Assembly: GCA_002633005.1 (NCBI GenBank)
Contig: NMRA01000102.1
Location: 664,345 to 728,344, forward strand
Length of the DNA stretch: 64,000 nucleotides
Reading direction: 5' to 3'
Source: Phoronis australis
Lineage: Eukaryota > Phoronida > Phoronidae
In this document: positions 1 through 12,243 of the stretch, in pieces
How positions within the stretch are numbered: the first letter of the stretch is position 1
Layout: each line of letters begins with the position of its first letter
Notes under the pieces: model-generated
The model's database searches: none
The model's input: only the letters and a program-made list of their open reading frames with translations
What the model was told of the DNA's origin: nothing
Translations under genes and position numbers: made by a program

Positions 1-28
1 GTTCAGTTCGAGTCGAGCTTGTGTAGAA

Positions 29-126
29 TGGGTTGACGGGGTTGTGGGTCGAGGGGATGGACGGTCGTGGGTCGTGGGTCGAGAAAGTTGTGGGTCGAGG
101 GGTTGAGGGGTGTGGGGGTCGAGGGG
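29..126. repeat. G-rich minisatellite
   Basis: Imperfect repeats of a GTGGGTCGAGGGG-like unit at the window edge, strongly G-biased on the plus strand. Seen directly; the array may continue left of the window. The G runs could form quadruplexes, which is inference. Confidence 0.7.
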
Positions 127-2737
127 GTTTGAAAACAATCCTAATTAGTTTGCTTCATCGACGAAATTTTATTACACGTAGTTTGCTTATTTGCCAGCAT
201 TAGGTGGCACCCCTTTCAATGTCAACTACGCACCAGTACCCGGTACATCTGTGAAGCCCAAGTAATCAGATAATACTAAAATCAAGATGCATCAATCCAC
301 CAAATTCAAGCACGTGCGATTCCCTCACCTAAACATGTGGGTGTGTGTATTGAATTTGAATATAAAATGAGATTAATTCCGATATCGCATCAGCTCAACA
401 GAACTTGAATGCATAGCTACTTACATGTACTTGCTTAGTACAATTTTTATGCGCTATGCTTAATGATTTGATTAATTTGTTGACAGTTTTGTGAGAAAGG
501 TGTCCAGTAAATTAATTGCATTTACCAAGTACTTAAACAGAACAAGGTGATCTAGAGCATAAATGTAGCATATGTTAATTTCAGACACACGGTGTATATG
601 TACAGTATGAAACCTGTACGGACAACACGTACATGTATACACATACTTCTACTGACAAAGAATAAAAAGATTGACTTCAGTTATATGAGAATTTGGGAGT
701 ATATCTTATTCCAGTATTTAGCGACCCTCACTTGATCGACCCTTCACGTGATCACGACAGAAATAAGATGATCATGAGACATTTACCGTAAATTTAACAT
801 TTGGTCCTATAAAGGAAATGGATTTTTCTTAGTACAGTTTAACTTGACACTTGACCTTCCAGTTGACCCTGAATTTGATATGCATGCTTTAAAAAATTAA
901 CACTAGAAATTGACTATACGTCACAAAAACACTCGTAACGGTATAGTGCAGGACCATATAAGTCATCATGTTCCAAAGATGAAAACTGGGCGAAAATCGA
1001 TATAGCTGATGGCGTCCTCTTCAATTATAAGAAATCATCTTCTTAATTTTGTTCTTCCAACACCATAATTCGTTTTCAAAAGAAAACATTAGAGTAAATC
1101 ACATTGCAGGGTCAACTTTTTGAAATCTATATTAATTCTTTGGCCTGTATGGAGCATCCAGATATTGAAACGAGATCAAAAGATGCATGCAGGTAGTACC
1201 CGAAGCCCGGCGAATAATCCTTCCTGCAACACCAGCGCTAATTTTGCATTGAAGTTTAACCCCGGCGCTAAACTGAGACCGGCATCGATAACCCGCCCAA
1301 AGTACAGGGCGAGGAAGCTTTCAACATCCGCTAATGCGCGACAAAAAGAAGAGTTTCAAGTGGTGTTGTTGCATTTAATGTAGCTTTTTGTTAGAAATGT
1401 AACACTTTCCAAATTAGTACTTACGATGAAATAAAAAACATCTACGTTTCAACATAACATTTGACCATATTATGAAAAAAAACACCCTTCACATCCTTCT
1501 TTTGGAGCTATCGCATGAGTCAAATTACGTCGTTTTTGCGCTCACGTGAAAGTAGACTTCCCATAGAGCTGACGCAGCCCCGTGACCGGCATTGCGTGCA
1601 GGGGGGGGGGGGGGGGGGGNACTTTGACATTACGCTAACTTCGATGCTGTAGACTTTTCGGTAAGGCTCTTGGCGCAGCTTGATTAGGGTGGAGGGAAAT
1701 CTGTATACACCACGATGACTCTCAGCTCTATGTTCCTGAGATGAGACGGAATTTGTAACACCAGCAATGAGGGTTATTCACTAAGAGCAGGGCTCAAATT
1801 CGAATGTAAAATGGTCCATAAAGAGAACGTACTCGTGTTACCTACTGCGAAACTTTCAAATCATTACCGGAAACTCGGACGGAAATGTTCAGTAGGAGAA
1901 TGACGACGAAATTTTTGATTTGGTTGTAGTTTTTGCGTTACTTAAATTGCTTACATCAACGGAAATAGGGACAGCCCACTATTCGGAAGGTTCAATCTTC
2001 TTAAGGTTTACTATTCCAAAGTTTACTACTTCAAAAGGTTCAATACTACGAGAGTTCACAACTCTGAAAATATGTAAAACTTCAAACTCAGGTGTAATTC
2101 TTATAATTTTAAGTGCAAAAATTAACGATGCTTCACTTATTAGATGCACTGAGTGGAGTACCAGGATTTCATGCGCATACGAAATTGCCTGCATGTTTCA
2201 CAAATATGGAAACATACGTACGTACTTGCATTAAAACACATCAAGTAGGGATATCAATAAATTATCAACCACTATACATTCACCAAATCCATGTCGAGAT
2301 CGCATCATTTCACAGCTCGACAGAAAAGTTTAGGGCCGCTGCGCCCTAACCTCACCCACCGGAACCACGCGCACGGCAGGGGTGAAACTACACCAATTAG
2401 TGCCCTTCGATGTAGCCAACACGCGCATTCAATGCAAATGAATAACATAAAACCTCATGTAATCGCCTGTGTACACATCAAACAACCATGGTGAACAGAC
2501 GACGTACTTGTCGGAAGTGTACCCAATTGTCACACCATGCACCTCTTCTAAATAGTAGAACCACAGATTTTGTGCATTGAGAATGTACATGTACAGTGTT
2601 GGCTGCCCATGTACTATAGTATGTGACTAGATATAGACCGACATTTTTCCGAATATTTCTTGATGTATTTTAGCAACATTTATGTGTACTAGATTTGGTA
2701 AAGCAGCGAGGTTTTTGATAACGGTTTAGATACATAC
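127..2737. other. non-coding stretch, no gene recognised
   Basis: AT-rich sequence in which I recognise no gene. It holds a run of 19 G at 1601-1619 followed by a single N at 1620, which looks like a read-through failure or contig join. A locally GC-richer patch at about 1190-1350 is open in one frame on each strand, but neither frame resembles a family I know. The short open frames near 1920-2490 overlap on both strands and show no codon bias, so I do not call them. Confidence 0.5.
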
Positions 2738-2824
2738 CTTGGCACGCCTGCTCTTTAGAACTATTACATGTCGAGGGACTGCCTGCAGTGGCTGTTGATG
2801 TTGGTCCGGGAATTGACTCTGCAC
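2738..2824 (-). CDS. candidate internal exon, Ser/Thr-rich secreted protein
   Basis: On the minus strand this 87-base segment is preceded by a good acceptor (pyrimidine-rich, ending TTTTCAG) and followed by a donor reading AAG|GTATGT. Entered in phase 1 it is open throughout and gives a Ser/Thr/Pro-rich peptide containing STATAGSPST and two cysteines. At 87 bases it is a symmetric phase 1-1 exon, the class shuffled among extracellular proteins. It joins in phase to the signal-peptide exon at 4348-4451. This is splice-signal inference only. No domain is recognised and the downstream exons towards position 1 were not found. The alternative is chance splice-like sequence. Confidence 0.4.
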
Positions 2825-3703
2825 CTGAAAATATTTGCATGATGTGCTTTCGTTATCAATCGTGACCACTTCCAATGGTAAACATTCAATTTACACACAC
2901 ACAGTCATGTTTTGGGCGAAAACGAAAGTAAAAGCTTGTATTGCTGGCGGTTTAGTGTCTTTATTTGAAGAAATTTCGCTATTAGAAAAGTTCCACTTAT
3001 AACACCTGAAATATTTCACTTAAATCATACCTTGAAAATGACAGTAATATATCAGGTAACACATCACTTGTTTAATTCTTACGAATTTGGACCATACGCA
3101 TCAATATATGCTTATAGACAAGACGTCCTGGAAAACGCCTGCTTGTTATTTCTATTAACTTACACTGTGAAGTGCCTATTCATTGAGGGGTAAAAGTTTT
3201 TCATGGCCAGTGAAACGAACGTGTGAGAATGTGACACTGGTGTGCTTCATGGCTGTAAACTCTGATTTCAATCTTACGGTAATTTTCTACTGGATATATC
3301 GATTCAATCGCGAAATTGCTCCAACTAAAGAACCTCGTGATCCGTGAAAGTCGAAACATGACATCATTAATCGAGTACTTAAAAGTAACGACAGCCTGAT
3401 GCAAGTGATTACACAACGAATTACACTCTAGAAGACACAGGTTTTCATAACTGCGACTGGTAACGATTAGTATTTATCTCGTACACTAATTGTCAAAGGT
3501 TTTTATTAATATCTATAACCGTGTGTTTTATGTGGCCTTAGAAAAGCACATACGTCAAAGGTGTGTTTGCCCACTTTTTCGATCTCCAATAAGCGGCCCC
3601 TGAGTTACTGCTGCACAAGAGAACTGTGAAAAAGTGACACATTGAATCCGTGAGTACACATCCGGACGACACAAAAACATCGCCACCGTGAATCGTTCAC
3701 TGA
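2825..3703. other. putative intron sequence, no feature
   Basis: Lies between the two candidate exons. I see no recognisable repeat or coding segment. A donor-like GTAAGT on the minus strand near 3160 has no convincing partner exon. Confidence 0.35.
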
Positions 3704-3858
3704 CAGTGGTAGATTTAGGGGGTCAAGGTGGTCATGACCCCCCGCTAAAATTCTCTTAGATTCCATTTGGCAGTTGGAAGGGTGCGAATATCTGACAGGC
3801 AAAATCCTGACTAATACCCTGCCCTTCCCCCTAACTTAAAATCCTGGAACCGCCACTG
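3704..3858. mobile_element. hAT-like MITE
   Basis: The left end reads CAGTGGTAGATTTAGGGGG. The right end, read on the other strand, begins CAGTGGCGGTTCCAGG, so the 155-bp element has imperfect terminal inverted repeats of the CAGTGGCGGAT type. Related ends occur at 18969 and around 25783-25944. The CAG..CTG terminus and tiny coding-free body fit a hAT-derived non-autonomous element. No clean 8-bp target duplication is visible, so the superfamily call is tentative. Confidence 0.5.
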
Positions 3859-4347
3859 CTTACACTCCCTACTGTTCAATGTATGCTGAGCAAACTCCGA
3901 CAGCTATTCAATAACACATTTGTTAGATTGGGACAAAATCGAATATGGCATCAATGATCACCCAACATGCCTTCTAATGACATCTTTCTCCAGTGTTACC
4001 TGCTGGGTAAAGCGTATTACACTCCTCCAGCAGACGTGACAGAGTAGAGCGGGCGAATAAATAGTATATTCAAAGTTCTAAGAATTACAGGAAACGGGAG
4101 GAACACGTTTATTCAAATGTGCCCCCAGTGACGCAATGGGTGTGGCTGCTGGGGTGTACAGAGTGAAATAACCTTCTACACAAATGCTCTAACTGTTTCG
4201 AAGGTCTCATAACAAATGTGGTATTCGTTTCCATGCATAAAGTGAAATGTAGTAAATAAACAAACTTTACTGTTGATCCGATGACAAGTTTTAAACTAAC
4301 TAGACATTTTACGTACTTCGTCTGTTTGTTCGAACATATCCACTTAC

Positions 4348-4451
4348 ATGTACCAAGAACTTGAAGAGAGCAGAATAACAAAACTGTCGAAAGCAGCAAA
4401 GTTCCCATGGTGATATCTAAGCCCACCAAAGACAAAGCTTTACCTCTTAAC
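4348..4451 (-). CDS. candidate first coding exon with signal peptide
   Basis: Minus strand. The initiator ATG at 4408-4406 sits in a textbook ACCATGG context. It opens with a 20-codon hydrophobic leader, MGTLLLSTVLLFCSLQVLGT, which has the look of a cleavable signal peptide. The exon ends at a strong donor (ACAT|GTAAGTGG) at 4347 in phase 1. Bases 4409-4451 would be 5' UTR after an acceptor reading TTATTTCCAG. The phase-1 exon at 2738-2824 completes the split codon as Cys. Product: probably the amino end of a secreted or type I membrane protein of unknown function. The frame is also open further upstream, but the Kozak context and leader favour this start. Confidence 0.5.
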
Positions 4452-6509
4452 CTGGAAATAACAATACAGTTTAGTTTCTGCCTCAGCATTTCCGCTCCTT
4501 GACCAGTGTGTTAACCTCCGAACACGAACTCGGACTTTAAATTACGTGTATTTTCTTTTTCGTTCTACATCAGTACAAACTCGAGATAGGTGTTTGCAAT
4601 TGTGTGCTGGAACACACTGTGATTTGAGTGAAGTTTGAAAGAATATCTAGTATTCCTCTTGACTTTTTACTTGGTGACTCAGACATGCAATTGAGGAATG
4701 AGTCCCGAGTCTAAAATCACAATCTGCAGTGCCTAGATGGACGCTAATCTGCCTAACCCAAAATATACTCCAAAAGAACAGAATTACTCACTGTGTCGGT
4801 CGTTCCGTCACGAAGAAAGTATCGGAAATGACTACTCGCTCACTTTCAACGATAATGACAGCTAAACAGGAAATAGAGAAACTATAATTAGTCACGTCAC
4901 GTTGACTATGGACAGAAAACACTTAACGGATTGAAGTAAACCGCCGATCAGGTGGAACGTTGGAAAATATCAATAATCAAACAAACCAAATGATTTATAA
5001 TAAATATGAATCGTTTTTTAATAATCAGAATCAATGTAATTATTTACCTAACAAACATATTATTACAACCATGCAATGACTGTAATTCAGCAGTGAAATG
5101 CGGAAGAACTACTTTTCTGTATTTCATAACTAACCTAAATCCCTACAATATTCGGACGCTATGACTACAAGTTACGAGAGATATTTCACTGCGGCGAACC
5201 CCCCCACTAAACAGGGACGTAGCAAAGGAGCGTATGCACATCCTCAGTAATTTGCATTCGTAAAACCTTTGATACCGGCTTAAGGCGAGGGCAGGGAGAG
5301 TAGGGATTAGTAAAACATCAAAACATTTATAAGGGAGGCAAAATTTTGACGAAATTTAGCAGTTTCCAATTCTGGATTTGCCCTTTGGGCTCACTGACTA
5401 GGATATTTTTGTTTAAGGGTTCTCAGTTTTTAAAAATGCTTCATACACTGTAACTTCAACATGATCTAAGAAGTTTTGTTGCGCTCAAACTCTACAATTA
5501 TCTTAAGTTATCGAAAATGAATTAATCGCTGTTAACCTAAGACTAATCACCCGTGCGTTCTAGGCATAACCTACCTTGCGATATCTGCATTAAAATAACA
5601 TTACTAAGTGTGGGAGAATTTTTCGTTTAAACGCTGCTCCTAGCTGAATTTTATGTTAATAACCAATCTGTATACTTGTACTTCAAGACTAAGCGGTTGT
5701 CATGTTGTTTACTACCATCATTTACAGTTTTTCAAATGTTGCGGTTTGCAAGCTAAGGTGCGCATGGCCGAATTCTGTTCACGAAAGTCACGAATTAACA
5801 TTCCTCTAACGATCCATCGCTATCGACACTAATTGTGTGGTAGGCCTCTCGTGGAATTTCATTGCCAAAGTTCTCCAGATTAAATTGATTCAGATTTTTA
5901 AAATCAAAGGGACTTTTTGTGCAGCAATTCTGTTCATGAAGCCCTCTCCAGTAGTGAGTAATGGGGTCGTTTGACGCTTCCTCAGCGTTATTTTTTTGAA
6001 ATAGTACGCCATTCGATATACGGTACAACACTCAAGAGAGGAGAGGCCACCGATGACATTCAGCTCTACGTGCTTCAGTTATGTTTCTGTTTTTGTGAAT
6101 TAGAATGGTACTATCTTTTATGTTAAGGAATGGCACCGTGACCCGATGGAAGCAGACAATTGACACGATGAAAAAATCATCTGTCACTCTTTTTGCCTTA
6201 CATTTGGCTAAGTCTGGAAATTGGTGTCCATGACCACAAGGTGTTACACCGCAAGTACTAGTTTATCTCCTTAGGTTGCATCAAACCAGAAAAATCCAAT
6301 TCTTTCTTTTTCACTATGGAGTTTAAGGCAATTTTTAAGGTATAAACGTCACCTGCAAATGAATTTTAAAAATACGAATGCAAACAATTAAAAATTGAAG
6401 TCAACAAAAATATGCTATTGTATTAAACTGACAAGGAGGCCAATTAAACTGCGTCGGAGCAGAAAAATCGTTCGGGAAGCACCGAATTCAAGAGAAAATC
6501 ACATGAAAA
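4452..6509. other. non-coding stretch, no gene recognised
   Basis: AT-rich intergenic or intronic sequence. It would include the promoter and 5' UTR of the candidate secreted-protein gene if that gene is real. I see no TATA box or repeat strong enough to report. Confidence 0.4.
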
Positions 6510-7665
6510 ACAGTGAAAGCTTTTAGTTTATGTTTTGTGTATGCATGTACGTCACAATAAATTACATTTTAAACACTCACCTATTGCTTTACTTCACAAC
6601 GTAGCACGTCCATGTAGCAAAACACAGGCAAAGTTTAACCCGACAAGTAAACCTGTTTTATGTATTTATGGGGATTACTTTTTCCTTTACGTCAATCTCA
6701 ATTCATAGACGAGCACTACTTTCATGTTAATACAAAAACTGTACTCGTTACCTCATTGGTCAAGAATTCATTCCTTTGGTAGCTTCCCATACCTACCTTC
6801 TGCTGACGCACATATTAAAGCTAGTGTGATCACATGTTTTGCTAGTGATGGTTATAACACGTTAAGTGATGCGTGATCACGTGTTTTGCGACTTTGTTGA
6901 GTGCACAGAAGGCAGGCCAGGTGTACGACTTGTACTAAAGACCTGATTCACTGTACCCCGAAAATTTTTCCATCCCAATTTATCTATTGAATGTGTGTAC
7001 CTTTGGTAGACCCTTAACACATGTTTTTCTTAAATTTTATCCGTGTTTTGAATTGAGTAATCCTAGTGAATTTTGCAGGTGTAGTTAGTTTGTACACGCC
7101 ATGGAGGCGTTTTTTTATTTTCTAGTGCCCATTTTGTTTTTTTCTGCAACGTAGATTGTAACATTACCCAGACAAAATATATTCTAATAAAAATAAAGAT
7201 TTAAATAAGATAAGGCAAAATTGTCAATGAAATTATGACTTTTTCATGCAAGGTATCACAAAAGTGATCACGCATAAAAAGACATTGCATGTATTTCCAA
7301 TTGTTTAGCAAAATTATCGATATAATAGCCAGAGGAAATTTTGCCAATCAGACCGTGAGATTCAGATATCAAGGTTTGCTAAGCATTGGCAGTCGTGAAT
7401 AAAGATTTCTGGGATTTTCAAATACGTAGGTTTAATTCTAATTCCGTAACAGTCTAACTCTGGAAACTTCAGAACGTTATTAACACGCTTGAATTTTATG
7501 GATGTCTCAAACTCCCGGTTGGAAACTCTATTCCTATGCTTTTCATTGAATATCCTTGGTTGTGCATTTGTAATCAAGCCTCCCGGGTTTCATCAAAAGT
7601 TTCTTTATTGAAAAAATACATTTAAAAGAAAAAATTAAAATGTGAATAGTTTTGCAATCTGTTGC
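6510..7665 (+). repeat. long diverged inverted repeat, arm A
   Basis: Matches the reverse complement of 53945-57160 in colinear blocks. 6541-6800 pairs with 57150-56905, sharing words such as TTTAAACACTCACCTATTGC. 7160-7665 pairs with 54500-53945, sharing ACCCAGACAAAATA, AGCAAAATTATCGATA and GCCAGAGGAAAT. Between the blocks arm A has about 0.4 kb and arm B about 2.4 kb. No conserved coding frame is clear, although around 7362-7577 a minus-strand frame shares short words (NREF, IFIHD) with the other copy. Likely an old transposon or dispersed duplication. Confidence 0.6.
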
Positions 7666-8459
7666 CTTGTATGAGATCATGCCATAACATATCAAAGCTT
7701 CATTGCGTCATGATTTATTCGCCAACGACAATGGGCAAAACATTTATTATATTATTCATATTTTATTTTACCAGTTACAGCGAATTCTTGGGAGAAATTA
7801 ATGACACCGTGAATTTTTATGCATGTTGAAAGTTGAGAAAATATGCATTATTTGAGTCCTACGAATTCTGAGAAATTGATGTTTCGTTGCATTTTGATAT
7901 AGGTTGGTGAAACTCGGGAAAATCTAGATCACACTCATCCCCTCCCACACCACCAAATTTCAGTTACCCGATGCAAGGGTANTTTTCAAAACTTTCTAAG
8001 GAAATTTGAGAGGCGGGAAATGAAAAAGAAACATTGCATGCGGGGATTTCATTCTTTGTTTTAGACCAGTCTAAAAATACGCATTACTATAAGCAATAAT
8101 TCAAATGTCAGTGTAAAATTAGGAGAACAAATACAAGTGTGGGACCTCGTAGACCCAAATTTAAACTATTATGCATAGAGCTGCAAAACTCCTATTAAGC
8201 AGAGGAGACTGGACTTTTCTTAGTTACAATTTGCTTCACTGTCTGTGTAAAATTAACATAACCAACAGTTACACGTTAAATCATTCACGTGTGCTCATGA
8301 GTTTTAAAGTGAAAGAAATCTTAAGAGGGAAAGGCCGAGGGTGACTTGGAATAATCTGAAAAGATTAAAGACAAAATCTGAGGTAAAACGTCATTATACT
8401 GTTCCTGTTTACAATTACTAAGTGATTGATGCAGTTTCTAAAAAGAAATTCATTTCGTA
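7666..8459. other. non-coding stretch with a single N
   Basis: AT-rich. A single N at 7982 marks a join or an uncalled base. Unlike three other single Ns in this window, it is not flanked by direct duplications that I can see. No feature recognised. Confidence 0.4.
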
Positions 8460-8482
8460 ACTAATGTTCTTACAACTTTTTT

Positions 8483-8836
8483 ATGGAAATTCGCAACACC
8501 AGCGTGGACTACTCAATAAAAAAGAAGAAAAATTACATCAAATACGGACGTAATTTAGAAGAAGCCATTAATAGACTGGAAAGCAAAGATAACCTGACTG
8601 AAGATGATCTAACGACTTTTGAAGAAAAAAAACAAGTTACAAGAATTAAAAAAAGAGGCTTTGAAAGGTACTGTTGCCTCATCTAGAGCTAATTGGATTG
8701 AAAGTGGAGAACGCCCGACCAAATATTTTTGTAACTTAGAATCGTGGAACTTTTTTAGTAAGTTGATATACGCTATAGAAACTGAAGAAGGAGAAACTAG
8801 AACATATCAAAAGTTATGTGAGATAATGGATGTTTA
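8483..8836 (+). pseudogene. LINE ORF2 linker region (pre-RT), frameshifted
   Basis: Two overlapping frames (8483-8686 and 8619-8836) together give the charged helical segment that separates endonuclease from reverse transcriptase in L1/Tx1 elements. It contains a Lys/Glu-rich stretch, then SRANWIESGERPTKYFCNLE, a conserved signature of this clade. The frame change near 8620-8680 breaks the ORF. Inferred role in the living ancestor: part of the retrotransposition polyprotein. Confidence 0.75.
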
Positions 8837-8839
8837 GAA

Positions 8840-10015
8840 AAACTTATACTCTTCGAGGTCTGAGAGCGAAGAACTGTTGAATAGCGTAATCGGACATTGT
8901 CAGACTCCGGTATTTTCGGAGTTGGAGGGAATCCAACTAGAAAATGAAATTAATATTCTCTTTGATGAATTATCGGATGTTTTAAAAATACAACAAACAA
9001 GAAGAGTCCAGGATCTGGTTGCTTGACGTAAAATATTTGAATTTTTTGGGGTAGACATAAAATATGTAAATGTAATTTAAAAAGGGCGCAAATGTCTACA
9101 ACCCAACGGACTGGGATTATTACATGTACGTGTATACCAAAACCAGACAAGCCGAAACAGTTCCTAAACAACTTGCGACCAATAACTTTATTGGATAGTG
9201 TGTACAGACTGGCTTCGGAGTGTGGCAAACAGAATTAAAAAAAAAAACATATTGCAAATACCCAAACTGGATTTATTAAAGGAGAACGAGACTTATTTAT
9301 GATATCATGTGTTATACGGACAGACACAACATTCCAGTTCTACTTGCGTTGACAGATATCTAAAGGCTATTGACAGTGTTTCCTGTGATTTTGTATTTAA
9401 AGCCCTGAATAATTTCAATGTCAAGGCCAATATTATTCGACATATAAGAACATTTTGTATTAAACTGACTGCCCGTGTCTTGCAAAATGGATTTGTGTCA
9501 GACAACTTCATACTCGAACGCGTATGTCGACAAAGTGATCCTCTCTCCCCTTATATATTGATACTGTGTGCTAAAGCTCTGTCTGTGTTGATTAATCATG
9601 ATCCTGAAGTGAAAGGTATTAAAATCGACAACGAAGACTTCGTTATAACACAAGACGCAGACGATACAGCTTTCACTTTACACGGAACTCCAAGATCCCT
9701 GGCAACACTTACGAAGAACTTTAGAGATTTATGTAGCGTTGTCGGGGCTGAAGATAAACTATTTTAAGACAAAAGTAGTGTGGATTTGATGTACAGTGTA
9801 GGAAATTCTCTCAAAAAGTATTTCACCGCTTGCGTTGGAAACTACATGGTAGTGATGTTGATTCTAAAAGTCTAGGTATTAGTTTCAATGTGAACTTGAA
9901 AACTATGTCCAAAGATAACTTCGATGCAAAAATAATGGAAATGAAGAATCTGAATAACATATGGTCTCGTATGAAGCTGACTATCGTTGTAAGGTCAATG
10001 TATTTTAATACATAA
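8840..10015 (+). pseudogene. LINE reverse transcriptase, inactive
   Basis: Fingers, palm and thumb are spread over several frames. In the 152-residue frame at 9309-9767 the palm reads KAIDSVSCDFVFKALNNF, then RQSDPLSPYI, where the family usually has RQGDPLSPYL. The catalytic box is QDADDTAF. Both aspartates of the usual YADD motif are kept but its Tyr has become Asp. The thumb (LGISFNVNLKTMSKDNF, then IWSRMKLT) follows at 9830-10015 in another frame. The frame breaks and altered motifs make this non-functional. The nearest relatives are L1/Tx1-type elements of aquatic animals. Confidence 0.85.
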
Positions 10016-10396
10016 AAAACGCTTTGGCTTCTTCGCTTCCGAGTCCCGATGCTACTGCGATATTAAAACTTTGTTTTTTTAAATTTATTTGGGACGGTAA
10101 ACTCGATAAAATAAAAAAGAGGAGCACTCGTTAAATCCATAGAAAAAAGGCGGTGTGAAGATGAATGATGTCAAAAAATTAATAAGTTTTTAACTATCTC
10201 GTGGATTAGAAGATTCTTTTTAACAAAATCTTCATTGACCTATTTGTTGTAAAAAGACATCGGGCTTACTACAGATGGAATGCTGAGCTATGGAGACTAT
10301 AGGTTTACTATATTGGATAACTGTAACTCTTTTAGGAAAGAAATCTTCCAGTGCTGAATTTTTGAGCTCACAAACAAACTATTTCAGGACGCGGAG

Positions 10397-10950
10397 ATGC
10401 GGCGTCAATCAATGTGCGGGCCAACAGTAATAATAGGGTGGAATACAGCCCTTGTACTTATGAGTCATTCGTTAAAAAATATTTGTGAACAATTTTTAGA
10501 TTGGAATGGTAACTTTAACACCTTTGAAAGTTTCCAGAAGATTCATCAGATTAATATCAGTTTTCTCATATATCATTTAATTTTAGTGCAGTGAAAAAAA
10601 TATGTGAATACGTTTTCCAAAAAATTGAGTCTAAAAAGTATATGGCCCACTTTTACGCTTTTTCTCCGAATATTGACAATATTCTGTGCATAAACGACAT
10701 AACACCATTGGCACAAAAATTCGATATATTGGTATTTTCGCTATCAGAGAAGATGTGGAACTCCTATTACAAACTTCCGCACGAATGTACGAATGACATA
10801 AAATTACTTTTCTTAATTCACTTCCTCTTGCTGCATAGAATTCTATCTACTAATTATTTTATAAATAAGATTGAATATGTGGACTCTATTGCTTGTATTT
10901 TTAGTAAATACTTTCCCGAGACTTTTAGAACATTTATTCATTGGATGTGA
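10397..10950 (+). pseudogene. LINE ORF2 C-terminal domain remnant
   Basis: Two adjacent frames. 10397-10594 carries NTFESFQKIHQINISFLIYH. 10591-10950 carries WNSYYKLPHECTNDIKL, LLHRILSTNYFI, YVDS and PETFRTF. This matches the C-terminal tail of L1/Tx1 ORF2, where HRILxTN and a Cys..PET-HLFW block are typical. Here the Cys/His residues of that block are partly lost. Short continuing similarity (LFGFQNEQ) is visible near 11040. Confidence 0.75.
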
Positions 10951-11290
10951 ATATGTTAAATCTTTCAGGCATGGGGTATGTCTCTGGTTAATGACTGCAA
11001 TGAAAGTAAATTTTTAAATAGGCAGAACCACCATTATGTTTGGTTTTCAAAATGAACAGAAAAAAGTGTGAACTGGTTTCTTTCACAAAATAACTTTTAT
11101 TTTTAAAACGAAATTTGCTAACTTTAAGCCTAATTTAGTATGCCTCAAAAATTTCGGGAGTGTGCTTGAATGTAGAAGTCATTGCTTCTCTAAACACGCG
11201 GAATTTAATGATACAAACTAATGGGAGGATTGGTATATGATTGAAACCAGAAAATTGGCCACATGCCAGAACGGAAATTAGATTACTTTT

Positions 11291-11513
11291 TAAATGCATG
11301 TAACTTGGAAGAAACAATCAAATGCTTTTTGCTTTCTCTTTTTCTTTTTCTTCCCAATTCTGTACGTTGTTGTGTTGTGTTGTGTATAATTATATATGTA
11401 CAGGTTTTTGTAAAAGTTAAAAAAGAATTAAACGCAAACATTATGCAATCAAAAATCCTGTGACGTCATAGGTTGAATTCCGGTGTCCACCATTGTGTTG
11501 TTACGCACCAGCC
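11291..11513. other. low-complexity pyrimidine and GTTGT stretch
   Basis: Contains a CTTTTT-rich run at about 11328-11352 and a short GTTGT microsatellite at about 11365-11388, possibly the degraded tail of the preceding LINE. No gene seen. Confidence 0.45.
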
Positions 11514-11557
11514 GTGAGCCCGAATGGTATCGAAAAGAGTTGCCCGAGACGAGTATC

Positions 11558-11680
11558 ATGACAAGGTGTGTGGGCAAATTACGCAGTTATAGCAATAAGA
11601 CCGACAGTATTTCAGAATTTGTGTTTCCAAAAGACCCTAAGATCGACCAAAAATGGGACAGCCTCCTGCGTCGGACACAG
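11558..11680 (+). CDS. THAP-like DNA-binding exon (degenerate)
   Basis: Opens MTRCVGK and runs to EFVFPKDPKIDQKWDSLLRR, the layout of a THAP zinc finger: N-terminal Met-x-x-Cys, the FP.D box and the conserved Trp. It ends at a strong donor, CACAG|GTAAGG, in phase 0 after 41 codons. The second zinc-binding Cys, expected around residue 7-9, is absent (Leu8 stands there), so the finger is probably non-functional unless sequence or start choice misleads. The third Cys and the His would lie in the next exon, which I could not identify. THAP domains occur in P-element and Kolobok transposases and in host genes derived from them; which applies here is unclear. Confidence 0.5.
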
Positions 11681-12120
11681 GTAAGGCAGTACACGGTAGA
11701 GCAGGTGATTTTTTAGTGGAAACAATGTGCTCAGTTCTGCCCATTTTGAAGAACTGTGCTTCAATGATGAAGGTTTCTCCAACGTGGAAATGCATTGGCG
11801 CACAGACAGTTGCTGAGAATGTGGTTGTCAGGCACTTTCTGAGTGTCATTGTCATCATTGAGTTGTGATTAAGATATTGAAAGTGATTGTATTAAGATAG
11901 TTCTGATCACTCTACTCTCGTACACGATGGAATGCATGCTATCCACATGTACGTTCATATTTAACAATAGAAAATGGAATGAAGAAGTCGGGCAAATACC
12001 TTGAGGTTACTGAGCCTGGAATCCGGCACTGGACCGAAATAATCGACGAATCACAATGGTACAAACCTTCCATATNGTGAGCCCGAATGGTATCGAAAAG
12101 AGTTGCCCGAGACGAGTATC

Positions 12121-12243
12121 ATGACAAGGTGTGTGGGCAAATTACGCAGTTATAGCAATAAGACCGACAGTATTTCAGAATTTGTGTTTCCAAAAGACCC
12201 TAAGATCGACCAAAAATGGGACAGCCTTCTGCGTCGGACACAG
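12121..12243 (+). CDS. THAP-like exon, second printed copy
   Basis: Near-identical repeat of the exon at 11558-11680, in the second arm of the N-flanked duplication, with the same start, FPKDP box and GTAAGG donor. Probably the other allele rather than a second gene copy. Confidence 0.45.

Larger units (their letters stand above)
8460..11290 (+). mobile_element. L1/Tx1-like LINE, 5'-truncated and decayed
   Basis: Successive plus-strand frames carry, in order, the parts of an L1/Tx1-type ORF2 after the endonuclease. First comes the Lys-rich linker with SRANWIESGERPTKYF (8680-8740). Then reverse transcriptase begins, with IPKPDKPKQFL and LRPITLLDSVYR around 9130-9210. The palm follows at 9309-9767, the thumb with LGISFNVNL and WSRMKLT at 9850-9990, FIWDGKLDKIK near 10085, and a C-terminal HRILSTN region at 10830. 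The endonuclease is missing and many frameshifts and stops interrupt the frame, so it is dead. The 3' boundary is approximate; sequence like the tail domain persists to about 11290. Confidence 0.85.

Noticed and set aside
1120-1383. 87-codon GC-richer open frame
   Set aside because: No ATG, no family resemblance, and an equally long frame exists on the opposite strand.
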